The translations under genes and the position numbers were made by a program. Below are positions 1 to 9,400 of a stretch of DNA of 52,281 nt, in pieces (the stretch's first letter is position 1; each line of letters begins with the position of its first letter). A model generated the notes under the pieces. The model was not told the DNA's origin and searched no databases. It saw nothing but the letters and a program-made list of their open reading frames with translations. The stretch spans positions 1 through 52,281 of the forward strand of contig NZ_JAINVG010000051.1 of the NCBI RefSeq assembly GCF_020400725.1. The letters are read 5' to 3'. Origin of the DNA: Streptomyces sp. NK15101. Lineage in GTDB: Bacteria > Actinomycetota > Actinomycetes > Streptomycetales > Streptomycetaceae.

Positions 1-362
1 GCCGGGGGTTGGCGGGGGGGGCGGCGGGGCGGGGGGGAGGGGGGGGGCGGGGCGCCGCACGGGGCCCCGCCGAGCCGCCGGTCGCGGCACACCGGCCGGT
101 ACGGGGCGGATCGTCACCTAAGATTCAAGGCGGCCGCGGGGCCGCGGCCTGTCGCTGTGCGCGGCGGCTGCGGAACGGCCGCCCCCAGCCGAGGCGCTCC
201 GGTCCGTCCAATACGGTCCGGAGCGAGGTCTCGGGCCTGACGGTCCTCATGACGTTGATCACGAGAATCCCGGGAATCGCGGGACCACCGGCGTGCGTCT
301 CAGTGGTGCGGGAGGCCCGGCCCCCCGTCCACGAGAAGAAGAGCTCCAGGGAGAAGTGAGGT
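1..362. other. G-rich left edge and upstream region of the kinase gene
   Basis: The first 55 bases consist almost entirely of G-tracts of 3 to 8 bases on the given strand, enough for several overlapping G-quadruplex patterns. The rest is GC-rich DNA with no coding frame I trust. The last 20 bases hold a purine-rich ribosome binding site (GGGAG and GAGG) for the kinase gene at 363. The G-run may also be a spot of low assembly quality. Confidence 0.4.
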
Positions 363-1022
363 ATGCCGGTGATCTGCGTCGGAGGCATGATCGGAATCGG
401 CAAGACGAGTGTGGCCGAACTGCTCGCCAAGGAGCTGGGCAGCGACGTCTTCTACGAGAGCGTGGAAGACAATCCGATCCTTCCGCTCTTCTACTCGGCG
501 AGCCCCGAGGAGATCCAGGCGAAGCGCTACCCCTTCCTTCTCCAGCTGTACTTCCTGCAGACGCGGTTCGCCGCGATCAAGGAGGCGTACAAGCAGGGCG
601 ACAACGTGCTCGACCGGTCCATCTACGAGGACTGGTACTTCGCCAAGGTCAACCACGAACTGGGCCGGATCAGCTCCCTCGAGATGCGGGTGTACGAGGG
701 GCTGCTCGAGGAGATGATGCGCGAGATCGACGGCCTGCCGTACCGCAAGGCGCCCGACCTCATGGTCTACCTCAAGGCGGACTTCGAGACGGTGCTGCAC
801 CGCATCGGCCTGCGGGGACGCGAGTTCGAACAGGACGAGGGCCTCGTCGAGTACTACCGGACGCTGTGGTCCGGTTACGACGACTGGGTGCACAAGCACT
901 ACTCCGCCAGCGACGTCCTCGTCATCGACATGAACCGCACGGACGTGGTGAACAACCCCGACGACGCGGCCCGCGTGGCGCAGCAGGTCAAGGACGCCCT
1001 GGCGGCGGGCCGGCGCGTCTGA
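363..1022 (+). CDS. deoxynucleoside kinase (dAdo/dGuo kinase-like)
   Basis: A 219-residue protein of the dNK/dGK/dAK family, which phosphorylates deoxynucleosides with ATP for nucleotide salvage in the cytoplasm. Residues 7-16 form the P-loop (GGMIGIGKTS). The conserved acidic/arginine stretch DRSIYEDWYF follows at about residues 83-92, and the C-terminal part carries the arginine-rich lid (RIGLRGREFE). Length matches the family. The ATG at 363 has a purine-rich RBS (GGGAGAAGTGAGG) directly upstream. It stands alone, with no obvious operon partner. The family call is firm; the preferred deoxynucleoside cannot be read from the sequence. Confidence 0.93.
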   Translation: MPVICVGGMIGIGKTSVAELLAKELGSDVFYESVEDNPILPLFYSASPEEIQAKRYPFLLQLYFLQTRFAAIKEAYKQGDNVLDRSIYEDWYFAKVNHELGRISSLEMRVYEGLLEEMMREIDGLPYRKAPDLMVYLKADFETVLHRIGLRGREFEQDEGLVEYYRTLWSGYDDWVHKHYSASDVLVIDMNRTDVVNNPDDAARVAQQVKDALAAGRRV

Positions 1023-1031
1023 GCCCGCGCT

Positions 1032-1640
1032 CTACGACCGGCCCCACGTCCGGGGCCGGCGGGCCCGGACGGCGAGCGCGTGGAGGCCCCAGGCCGGCAG
1101 GGTGCCCACGGCGGCCACCGTGAGGGCGAGGTGGAAGTGGAGCGCCCCGGGGAGCGGGGCGCAGGGGTCCGGGCCCGGGGTGAGGCAGCCCACGAGCCTC
1201 GCCGGCATTCCGAAGGCCACCGTGCCGAGCAGGCCCGCGCCGAACGCGGCCAGGGCGCCCCGGGCGAGCGGGAGCGGTGCATGGCCTCCGCCCGCCCAGA
1301 AGGCGGCCGCCACCTGTCCGGCCATCAGCACCCCCACCACCATCGGCTCGGGGGCGGGGACGCCGGCCCACACGACCAGCGGCTCCGCCACCGCGGACGC
1401 CGGCGCCGCCGGGACGCCGAAGCGGACGAGGACCCCCGGCGGCGGCCCCGCAGCGCCCCGTCCGTCTCCTCCACGGCCTCCTCCTCGTCCCCCAACGCCT
1501 CGAGGACCAACCCCTCCTCCGCGACACCCTGCCCCGGGAAGTACGAGGACCAGAACCCCGGAGCGCCGAGGAAAGAAGTCCCGTCGACGAAAGGAACGGC
1601 CTCGTCGGGCGCCGCGAGGATGCACTCGTATCCACGACCT
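1032..1640 (-). pseudogene. putative small membrane protein, apparently frameshifted
   Basis: The last ~130 codons of this frame read like a membrane protein with three hydrophobic stretches (for example VVGVLMAGQVAAAFWAG and LHFHLALTVAAVGTLPAWG). The N-terminal half of the same frame is implausibly Gly/Arg-rich. In a neighbouring frame, roughly 1440-1620, there is natural-looking acidic sequence (AAPDEAVPFVDGTSFLG, then ALGDEEEAVEETDGA). The simplest reading is one gene with a frameshift near 1440. I do not recognise a family. The true start is unclear. The whole could be spurious, since high-GC DNA gives long chance frames. Confidence 0.3.
1038..1059. terminator. short hairpin after the kinase gene
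   Basis: Perfect 8-bp arms (CCGGCCCC and GGGGCCGG) around a 6-base loop, 16 bases after the kinase stop codon. There is no T-run, as is usual in Streptomyces. It overlaps the 3' end of the doubtful gene on the other strand, which would suit a convergent pair. Confidence 0.35.
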
Positions 1641-1845
1641 GAATGCCCATGCGACCTCCAGCACAGATCAGAGGCACCGGGTCCGGGTCTCGTCCGCTGC
1701 GGGAGCGGAGAAGCGAGGGCCGCAGGATGCCCGCACAGGGCGAGTCCCTGCGTGCGAGAAGCCCCGCCGAAGGCCGGCGAGGCTTCTCGTTCCTTCACTT
1801 ACGAGCGTGGGGGCCCGATCGACACCGGAGCCCACCTGTGATGAC

Positions 1846-2343
1846 TCACTCGATCAACCGATCGAGTTTGTGCACGCGTGCACAGGTGCCACTGGCCGAC
1901 TCGATGTCGGCGGTCTTCAGCCGATAGGCCCCGGGCTCGATCTCCATCAGGAGGAGTTCGTCCGCGCCGGCTTCCGTTCCGGGCAATGCGGCGTCGAAGA
2001 GGGACAGTCGACCGTTCACCCGCACGATCGGGCCGTCCTCCCATGCGTCCACCACATCGATGCCCGCTCGCACGACCTCGACGATTCGAGAATCGCTGGG
2101 AGCCGCGATCCACTGAACGATGGCACCGAACTCTTCCATATAGGTGGTCGGGGCGGGAATGTCATTGATCGCCAACGCCGGGCCTGGTGCCGCCGGCTCT
2201 TCGAACGGCACCAGGCCTGCGTAGCCGTCGACCTCGCAGGCATTGTCGTAGTCCGAATTCGTGTAACCACCCCAGAGGTGCCTCAGGGCTTCTTCCAGGA
2301 CGATCACCGGCCCGCCTTCCGACTCAATCCATGCGAGGTCCAC
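1846..2343 (-). CDS. Imm21-like immunity protein
   Basis: A 165-residue acidic, soluble protein. It follows the Imm21 pattern I know from polymorphic-toxin loci: WIESEGGPVIVL at residues 5-16, YDNACEVDGYAGLVP at 32-46, APTTYMEEFG at 64-73, and a late LFDAALPG block. I start it at the GTG at 2343, which has AGGAGG nine bases upstream; a longer frame reaching 2427 would overlap the preceding gene. It begins 14 bases after the stop of the CxxC nuclease-like module (2358-2720), so the two are almost certainly co-transcribed as a toxin-immunity pair. Base composition is more AT-rich than the flanking core genes. The direct partner is inferred from position only. Confidence 0.75.
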   Translation of the reverse strand: MDLAWIESEGGPVIVLEEALRHLWGGYTNSDYDNACEVDGYAGLVPFEEPAAPGPALAINDIPAPTTYMEEFGAIVQWIAAPSDSRIVEVVRAGIDVVDAWEDGPIVRVNGRLSLFDAALPGTEAGADELLLMEIEPGAYRLKTADIESASGTCARVHKLDRLIE

Positions 2344-2357
2344 GGAGCACGCTCCTC

Positions 2358-2720
2358 CTAGTATCCGAGTTCCTTGGCTATTCGTTCGTAGATGGGCCAC
2401 ATGATAGGTGCCAGCTGCCTCGCCCATCCCGCCTGTTCCCTACTGCACTTGAGGCACTGCGGATACAGCCGTTGCGGGAATCCGTCAGGCACCCAAGAAC
2501 TGATGGGCTGGTGGTCGGGAACGTACCCCTTCTTCGACCCGAAGGAGAAGATGATCCCGCAGGTGTGGCACCCGAATCGGCTGCCGATCTCGTTGATCTG
2601 GTCCCTTTCCCCACCCGGAGATTCGTCGAACTTCTGAGACTTGCTCCGCGCCGGGATCGATTCGACCGCGTAGTCGCCGATCGGACAGACGACCTCGGGA
2701 TCGGCCCGGTCCTTCTTCAT
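2358..2720 (-). CDS. free-standing treble-clef/HNH-like toxin module
   Basis: A 120-residue protein with two zinc-type pairs, C51-HT-C54 and C89-LK-C92, bracketing a DHQP motif (D69-H70). The conserved block QRLYPQCLKCS follows. The layout CxxC...DH...CxxC is that of treble-clef or HNH-type nucleases; the domain resembles C-terminal toxin tips, not a stand-alone enzyme. There is no signal peptide. I chose the ATG at 2720 (GAGG seven bases upstream); the frame is open to a GTG at 2786 that lacks an RBS. It lies between the SUKH gene and the Imm21 gene, the usual position of an orphan toxin cassette left behind by tip exchange. Nuclease activity is inferred. Confidence 0.6.
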   Translation of the reverse strand: MKKDRADPEVVCPIGDYAVESIPARSKSQKFDESPGGERDQINEIGSRFGCHTCGIIFSFGSKKGYVPDHQPISSWVPDGFPQRLYPQCLKCSREQAGWARQLAPIMWPIYERIAKELGY

Positions 2721-2894
2721 GATCGCCTCGGTCAAGGTCGAAGCCACCCGGCCAAGCGAGAAAACGGGCAGCTTCTTCCTGCTCACGGACGGCAGCGATC
2801 AACGATTCCATGGGCCGCAGCCTACGACCCGCGGCTTGACAACCATCATTGGGAACCAGTCAGTCGGGCGGCGTCGGCGATCTTCTGTATGAAG

Positions 2895-3380
2895 TTACAG
2901 CGCCCCTTCGTAGTAGTCGCCGACTCCCACGTCCTGGACGAATGACATCCAGAACCCGTCCGCGGCACTGACGCACTCCGGATCGACGGAATGGAGGAAT
3001 TCCAGGACTCTGTCCCCGGCAGCTGCCTTCACTGCCGAGTCGTCCTCGAACGAGTAGAACGGAAATTCGCGGTCGACCCATCGCAGGCATTCCACAAATG
3101 CAGCCAGACTCGAATTCGCGAAGGACGGTTCAGGGTCTTGCTCCAGCCCGAACAGAACCTCCCCCGAGCGGGTTTTCACGAAGAAGTGGAAGTCTTCGTC
3201 GAAAGACCCTATCATCAACACCTCCTCCCCTGCATCCGTCGCAAAAATGTCCGGTTCCCCTTGATCGGCTTCGAAAAGTAGGGAAGCTTCTGGAAGTCCG
3301 TGATCCACCAGGAACTTCCTCGCTCGAAAATCGGACACAGCATCTGCCCGCCCCTCGCTCCAACGAACTGTGTCGCCCAT
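2895..3380 (-). CDS. SUKH-4-like immunity protein for the RHS toxin
   Basis: A 161-residue acidic protein with SUKH-superfamily features: ARKFLVDHGLPE near residues 20-31, a beta-rich middle (EEVLMIGSFD, GEVLFGLEQD), then the signature FANSSLAAFVECL at 87-99. SUKH proteins are the commonest immunity partners of deaminase and nuclease tips in contact-dependent systems. The gene directly follows the RHS toxin gene (70 bases between stop and start), so it should neutralise the deaminase tip in the cytoplasm. Two ATG codons are adjacent; I use the second at 3380 because GGGAG then lies at a suitable distance. A strong hairpin separates it from the toxin gene, which may uncouple its expression. 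Confidence 0.75.
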   Translation of the reverse strand: MGDTVRWSEGRADAVSDFRARKFLVDHGLPEASLLFEADQGEPDIFATDAGEEVLMIGSFDEDFHFFVKTRSGEVLFGLEQDPEPSFANSSLAAFVECLRWVDREFPFYSFEDDSAVKAAAGDRVLEFLHSVDPECVSAADGFWMSFVQDVGVGDYYEGAL

Positions 3381-3402
3381 CATTTCTCCCGATCGAAATG
3401 TA

Positions 3403-3440
3403 TTCGGGGTCGGCGGATTCATTGATCCGCCGACCCCGAA
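3403..3440. terminator. 16-bp perfect hairpin between toxin and immunity genes
   Basis: Arms at 3403-3418 and 3425-3440 match perfectly over 16 bp with a 6-base loop. It begins 10 bases after the RHS stop codon and ends about 22 bases before the immunity gene start. It has the shape of a Streptomyces terminator without a T-run, and may equally act as an mRNA-processing or stability hairpin within one transcript. Confidence 0.65.
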
Positions 3441-3450
3441 CAGTTGCTAC

Positions 3451-6400
3451 CTAGAAGAGTTGACCCACTGCCGCCTTCCTAGCGGCCTGGGATGCCTCGG
3501 CAAGGGGTGTACCCGACTTATCCCAGTCCCAGCTCCATGTCCTCTCCTTGAGATTCGGGAGTTTGTCCATGAGTTTGGAGCACCGAGAAGAGCACGGTTG
3601 GAATTCCGAGTATATCTTGGCGATGTAGGTTTCATCGACTCCCGGAAGGCTACCGCTCCTGATCGATTCTATGATCGTCTGTTCGGCATGCTTCTTGCCG
3701 GCCGATCGGGCAACAATGACACCCACCTCTACACCCGTATCGGGGTCGACCAACAATGCTGACGCATAGTTGTTGTCCTTGTTCCCCTGAGCCTTACGGG
3801 CGCTCTGGACGGCCTGGCTCAACCGCGTCGAGCCGTACGGAACCTGCCCACAGTTGTGAACGAGCACCGCCTGTTCGCCGACGACGACGAAGTACGTGTG
3901 CTGACCGTCGACGGTGAGGTTGTGGACGCGCTGGGTGCGGTGAGCGTCGTCGATCGCCGTGACCTGGACCCAGGTGCCGGCCGCAGTCTGGAGCCACATG
4001 CCGGGCTCGAGATCCTCGGCATTCACCCACTGGCCGAAGTCCGGCACCCAGAACGGGTGCTCGTCAGTGGCCGTGATGGTTTCAGGCTTGGCGTCGCCGT
4101 TCTTGCCGTCAGGGTCGACGGTAAGGGTGAACAGGTGCTTGGCGCCGCTGTGGTCACGGGTGTCGGTGATCCGACGGGCCTGGAGGTCGCCGGTCTCAGG
4201 GTCGGAGGCCAGGACGTACTCGCCGACCTTGAGGTCCTCGATGTTCTTCTCGGACCCGTCGGCCATCAGTACCTTCGTGCCGGGGACGAAGCTGTTCTTC
4301 TTCGTCTTCGGGCACTGGCAGTCGCACTTCTTGCCCTTGGGCTCGGCGTGCTTGGCGCCACCCTTGGACTTCGCCGCGGGCTTCGGCTTGGTTGCCTTGG
4401 TCGCCTTCGAGCCCTTGGTCGTCTTCGAGGCGGCCTTGACCGCGTCCGCGGCCTTGGCGCCCTTCTTGGCGTACTTGGCCGCCGTCGCCGCCGCGCCGAT
4501 GCCCGGGATCGCGGCCGCCATCGAAAGGGCCGCGTCGGCGTAGTTGCCCTCCGCCGCGTACCAGATGCCGTTGGCGACGTCCGCCGCCTCGCCGATGACC
4601 GGGACCATGCCGGCCACGTCCAGGGCCGCGTGGCCGATGTCCGACAGGGAGATGTCCATGCCGAACAGATGGCCGTCCAGCTCCACGAAGGAGATGGGGT
4701 TGCCGCCGGCGAAGGCGTAGCGGTTGCCGGTGTACGGGTCGGTGGCTAGGGACATGTCGTCCAGGGCGCCGCCGTACATGTCACGGGTCAGGAAGCGGTT
4801 CAGACCCGGGCTGTAGTTGCGGAAGCCCATGTCGTACGTTCCCGAACCGTCGTCGTACCGGTGCGCGTTGAACCGGTACTCGTTGTACGACTCCTTGTCC
4901 GGGTTCGCCGCGTCCGGCTTGTCCGCACCGGTGAACTTCGACTCGTCGTCCGAGCCGTACGCCGTGTAACCGTACGTCGCCCGGGCGTTGCCGTCCTCCT
5001 TCGTGACCGCCTCGACGTCACCCTTCGGGTGGTAGAGGTACTGGGAGTACTCGTGCGGACCGGTGTCCTTGTGCTTGATCTGCGTGAGCTTCTGGCCCCA
5101 CGGGCTGTACTGGTAGGACTTGGTCGCCTTGCCGGCGACCTCCTCCCGCAGCACCTTCGACTCCATGCCCAGGTAGGTGAAGAGCGTCGTCTTCCCCGCC
5201 GTCCCGGACGTGGTCTCCTGCGCCGTGCGGTCGAAGGCGTCGTACACGTACGTCGTCGACTTCGCGGTCGCGCCCGTGCCCGCCGTGTGCTTGGCGATCC
5301 GGTCGAAACCGTCGTACGAGTACTTCTCCTGCGTCGACCCGTTCGACGAGACCGTGTCCAGGCGGCCCAGCGGGTCGTAGTTGTACGTGGACGAGACACC
5401 GCCCGCCGTCGTCTTCAGCAGACGGTTGCGGTCGAACGTCGACGTGGACGTCACCCCGGCCGTCGTCTGCTCGACGATGTTCGAGTTGCCGTCGTAGACG
5501 TACTCCTCGGTGCCCGCGCCGTGGCCGGTCTTGGTGACCTTGGCGATGCGGTCCTGCGGGTCGTAGGCGAACGTCGAGACGGTGTCGAGGTAGTCCGCCG
5601 CGTTGTCGGCGTTCATCAGCTTCGCCGTGTCCTTGGAGCGGTACCCGTTCGGGTCGTACTCCAGGTCGTGCGAGGCGACGACCGTGCCGCCGGACTTCTT
5701 CTCCACCTGCGACTTGACCGCGCCGTTGAGCCAGTACGCGTAGTCGACGGTGTTGCCGTTCGGCTTCGTCTGCTTCAGCGGCTGGCCGCGGTCGGTGTAG
5801 GTGAAGCTGGTGATCTGCTGGTTGCCGGCCGTCGGCGTGTCCGCGTTGGTGATCTTGTTGATCATGTCGCGGACGTCGTACTCCGCCTTGGACCACGTCA
5901 CGTCGTGGGTGGTCTCCAGAGGGTTGCCGTTGGCGTCGTAGGTCAGCGCGGTCGTGTTCTTGACCGTGCTGCCCAGCTTCTCCTCGACCTTCGTCAGCTC
6001 GTTGAGCTCGTCGTAGGTCATCGCGTACGAGTCGGCCTTGGCGCCGGGCGAGAGGTCCTTGACCTCGGTCAGCAGTCCGTTGGCGTCGTACTTGTAGGTG
6101 AAGTCCTTCTTCTCGTTGTCGGTCTCGCCCGTGTTGGAGCGGACCAGCTTGACGCCGTCGGCGACGACCGTGCCGTTGGCGTTGTCGCCGAGCGTGATCT
6201 TCTGGGTGCCGGACTCCGTGAAGGAGTACGAGCCCAGCGAGACCCAGGTGCCGGCGCCCGTGGACTGGTCGACCGGCTTGGTGGTCTCACCCCCGTTGTA
6301 GGTGATCTTGAACGGGGCGTTCGTGGCCGCGCCGGTCACACTGCCGTGCCGGGCGAAGACCTCGTACGTCCCGTCCTGCGGGATGTTCAGTTGCCAGGTG

Positions 6401-9400
6401 AAGGTGTCCGCACCCGTGCCCGCCGCGCTCGTTCGGACGTCATAGCCCCACTGCGACACGGCCTGGGACGTGTCCCAGGCGCCCTGCGTCGCGGTGTTGT
6501 GGACGTCCGACGAGTCGACGACCACGACCTGCTTGCCGACCGGGATGCCGTCGTCCGAGCGGGCCTTCTGGTTGCCGGACGGGTAGAAGTCCCACGTCAT
6601 CGTCCGCTGCGACGAACCGCCGGCCGAGGTCAGCGTGTTCTTCGTCTGCTGGCCCAGCGCGTTGTAGTCGTACGCGGTGGTGATGTCGAAGGCGTCCTTG
6701 GCCGACTTGTTCCAGCCGTTGTCGTAGTACTCGAACGTGGTCGTGTTACGGACCGACTGGCCCCGCGACGGCGGAGCCGAGACCTCGGACAGCTGGCCGA
6801 CCGAGTCGTACGAGTAGATCGTCCGGTCCGGGGTCGAGTACCGGGCGTCGTCCTTGTCGAACGGCGTGAGCTGCTCCTTGACCCGGTTCAGCTCGTCGTA
6901 GATCGTCTCGGACGTGTAGTCGGTCGCGTCGTCGGTCGTTTCGACACCGCGCGGACTGATCGTCTTGGTCTGGTTTCCGACCTCGTCGTACTCGAACCGC
7001 GTCGTGCGGTACGTGATGACGCCCGAGCCGTCCTTCGAGTACGGGACCTTGACCTCCTTGGTCAGGCCACGCCGGTCGAAGAGGGTCTCGCTCGTGTTGC
7101 CCTCGGCGTCCGTCGCCTTGTCGGTGCGGCCGTCGAGGTCGTAGTGGAGGGTGGTGAACTTGCCGGCCGCGTCCGTCGCCTTCACGACCCGACCGTTGAG
7201 GTCGTGCTCGTACTTCGTCGTGAAGTCGTCCGGGTCGGACGTGGCGTTCTTCTTCGGGTCGACGACCTTGATCAGGTTGCCGACGTTGTCGTACGTCGAG
7301 GAGACCGTGTCGCCCTTGGCGTTCCGCACCGCCACCGGCTGGTAGACCGGGTCGTACGAGTACGTGGTGGTGTAGTCGCCGACCGTCGTCGTCAGGTTGC
7401 CCTTGGGCTCGGTGACGGTCTTGACGTTGCCGACCTTGTCGTACGTGGTGGTCGTACGCCGCTCGGGGTCGGTCGCCTCGTCCTTCGGGGCGAGGGCGTC
7501 GGTGACCTGGTCCGCGGCGTCGTAGACCGAGGAGGTCTCGGCGCCGTTCGGCCCGAACGCCTTCAGGGTGTTGTTGTTGGCGTCGTACACGGGGGCCGGA
7601 GTGGTGATGTAGACGCCGGCCGCCTGGTCCTTCGGCGACTTCTGGTCCAGCGGGCGACCGAAGTAGTCGTAGTTCTGCGTGACCTTGACGCCCTTGGCGT
7701 TGACGACCTCCTTGGTGTTGCCGCGCTCGTCGTAGACGAAGGTCGTGCTGTTGTTCAGCGCGTCCTTGATCGTCGCCGGGTAGCCGTGCGGGCCGTAGTC
7801 CGCGTAGGTGGTGGTGTGGCCGTTCGCGTCCGTGTCCACCAGCGGCTGGCCGTAGGAGTCGTACGTGGTCGTCGACTTGTAGTCGTCAGCCGTCGCCGAG
7901 GCGACGCCCTCCGGGTCGGTGACCGACGTCTGGTTGCCGAACTGGTCGTAGCCGAACTCCCAGACGTTGCCCAGCGGGCTGGTCTTCCGCCACAGGTCGG
8001 CGGAGTAGCCGTCGAGACGCGTCTGGTACTCGAACTTCGTCGCGTTGGCCGGGTAGGAGGCCGGGTTGCAGTAGTCGGTCGGGTTGAACGCCGACCACGA
8101 CTTGGTGACTTCGGCGTCCCACTGACGCAGCGGGTAACCGGTCTTGGGGTCGTAGCAGAACGCCGCCTTGGCGCCGTTCGCCTGCTCCATGTACACGACG
8201 TTGTTGTCCGCGTCCCAGCTCATCTTGCTGGTCTCGGACTTGGCGTTCGTGATCTGGACCGGACGGGCGAAGTCGTCGGTCACATAGGCGGTGGCGTGGT
8301 TCTCGGCGTCCGTCACCGTGGTGTCGGTGAACTTGGTGTTCGCCGTGTTCGCCTTGTACGCGAAACCGGTGGCGAAGCCCAGACGGTCGGTGAGCGTCTT
8401 GGTCCACCAGTGGTACTTCGGGTCGTCACCGACCTGCGGCGCGTAGTACGCCAGGTCCGTGGCGTTGCCGCGGGGGTCGGTCGCCTTGACCAGCTTGACG
8501 TTCTTGTTCCCCTGCGTGGCGTCGTAGGTGAACTTGAAGACCTTGGGCTGGGAGGACGACTCACCGTCGGCGATCTGCCCGAGCAGACCCTTGTCGGTGT
8601 AGTAGAAGGAGATCCTGCGGCCCGAGACGTCCGTCATGGACTTCACGTGGTCGTAGATCTTCGAGTTCGTCAGGTTCGAACCCGTGGCCTTGGCGCCCGT
8701 GGCGTCGATGTACGAGTAGGTCGCGTCACCCTTCTTGTAGTACTCGACGGTGAGCGACTGCCGGCCGACCGGGTCCGTGATGTAGGTCAGGAACTTGGTC
8801 GGCTTGTTGTTGGACCTGCGCTCCTCGTACGTGAAGGTCTGCGTGTTGCCGTCGTTGTCGACGACCGACGTCATGTAGCCGTCGCAGCCGAAGAGGAAGC
8901 GCGTGCCGTCGGGACGCGTGAGCGTCCAGGCGTCGGGGACCGGGTCCTTGGTGGGCTTGCAGTCCAGGCCGGCCTTCATGGTGACCTTGTAGTGGACGCC
9001 GGCCGGGGCCTTCCACGTGCCGTCGGCCTGCTTGCGGAAGACGTGCGTGGTGCCGTCGCCGTCCGGGAGCCGGACCTCGGTCGGGTTCGGGTTCGGGTGG
9101 AGGTCCAGCGGCGCGCCCAGGCGCGTCGGACCGGAGATCTGCGCGGACCAGCCGTGGCCGAGGACCGTGTCCGAGGTGTCCAGGGTGTTGTAGGCCAGGC
9201 GCGCGAAGGTGTTGAGACCGCGGCCCGGGTTGTTGATCGCGTTGTACTGCCACACGCCGTTGCCGGACGCCAGGTTGTTCATGAAGCTCGACCCGGCACC
9301 GGTGTTCTTGCCCGAGTACGAGTAGAACTTCTCCATGCCCAGCGTGTTCGAGGTGGGGTCCTCGACCGTGACGTTCTGCTTCAGCGACGGGATGCCGCCG

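Noticed and set aside
4800..9000. Tandem similarity within the RHS gene as a CRISPR or DNA repeat array
   Set aside because: The periodicity is that of degenerate YD protein repeats (Tyr-Asp with conserved Gly); DNA copies are not near-identical and have no constant spacers.
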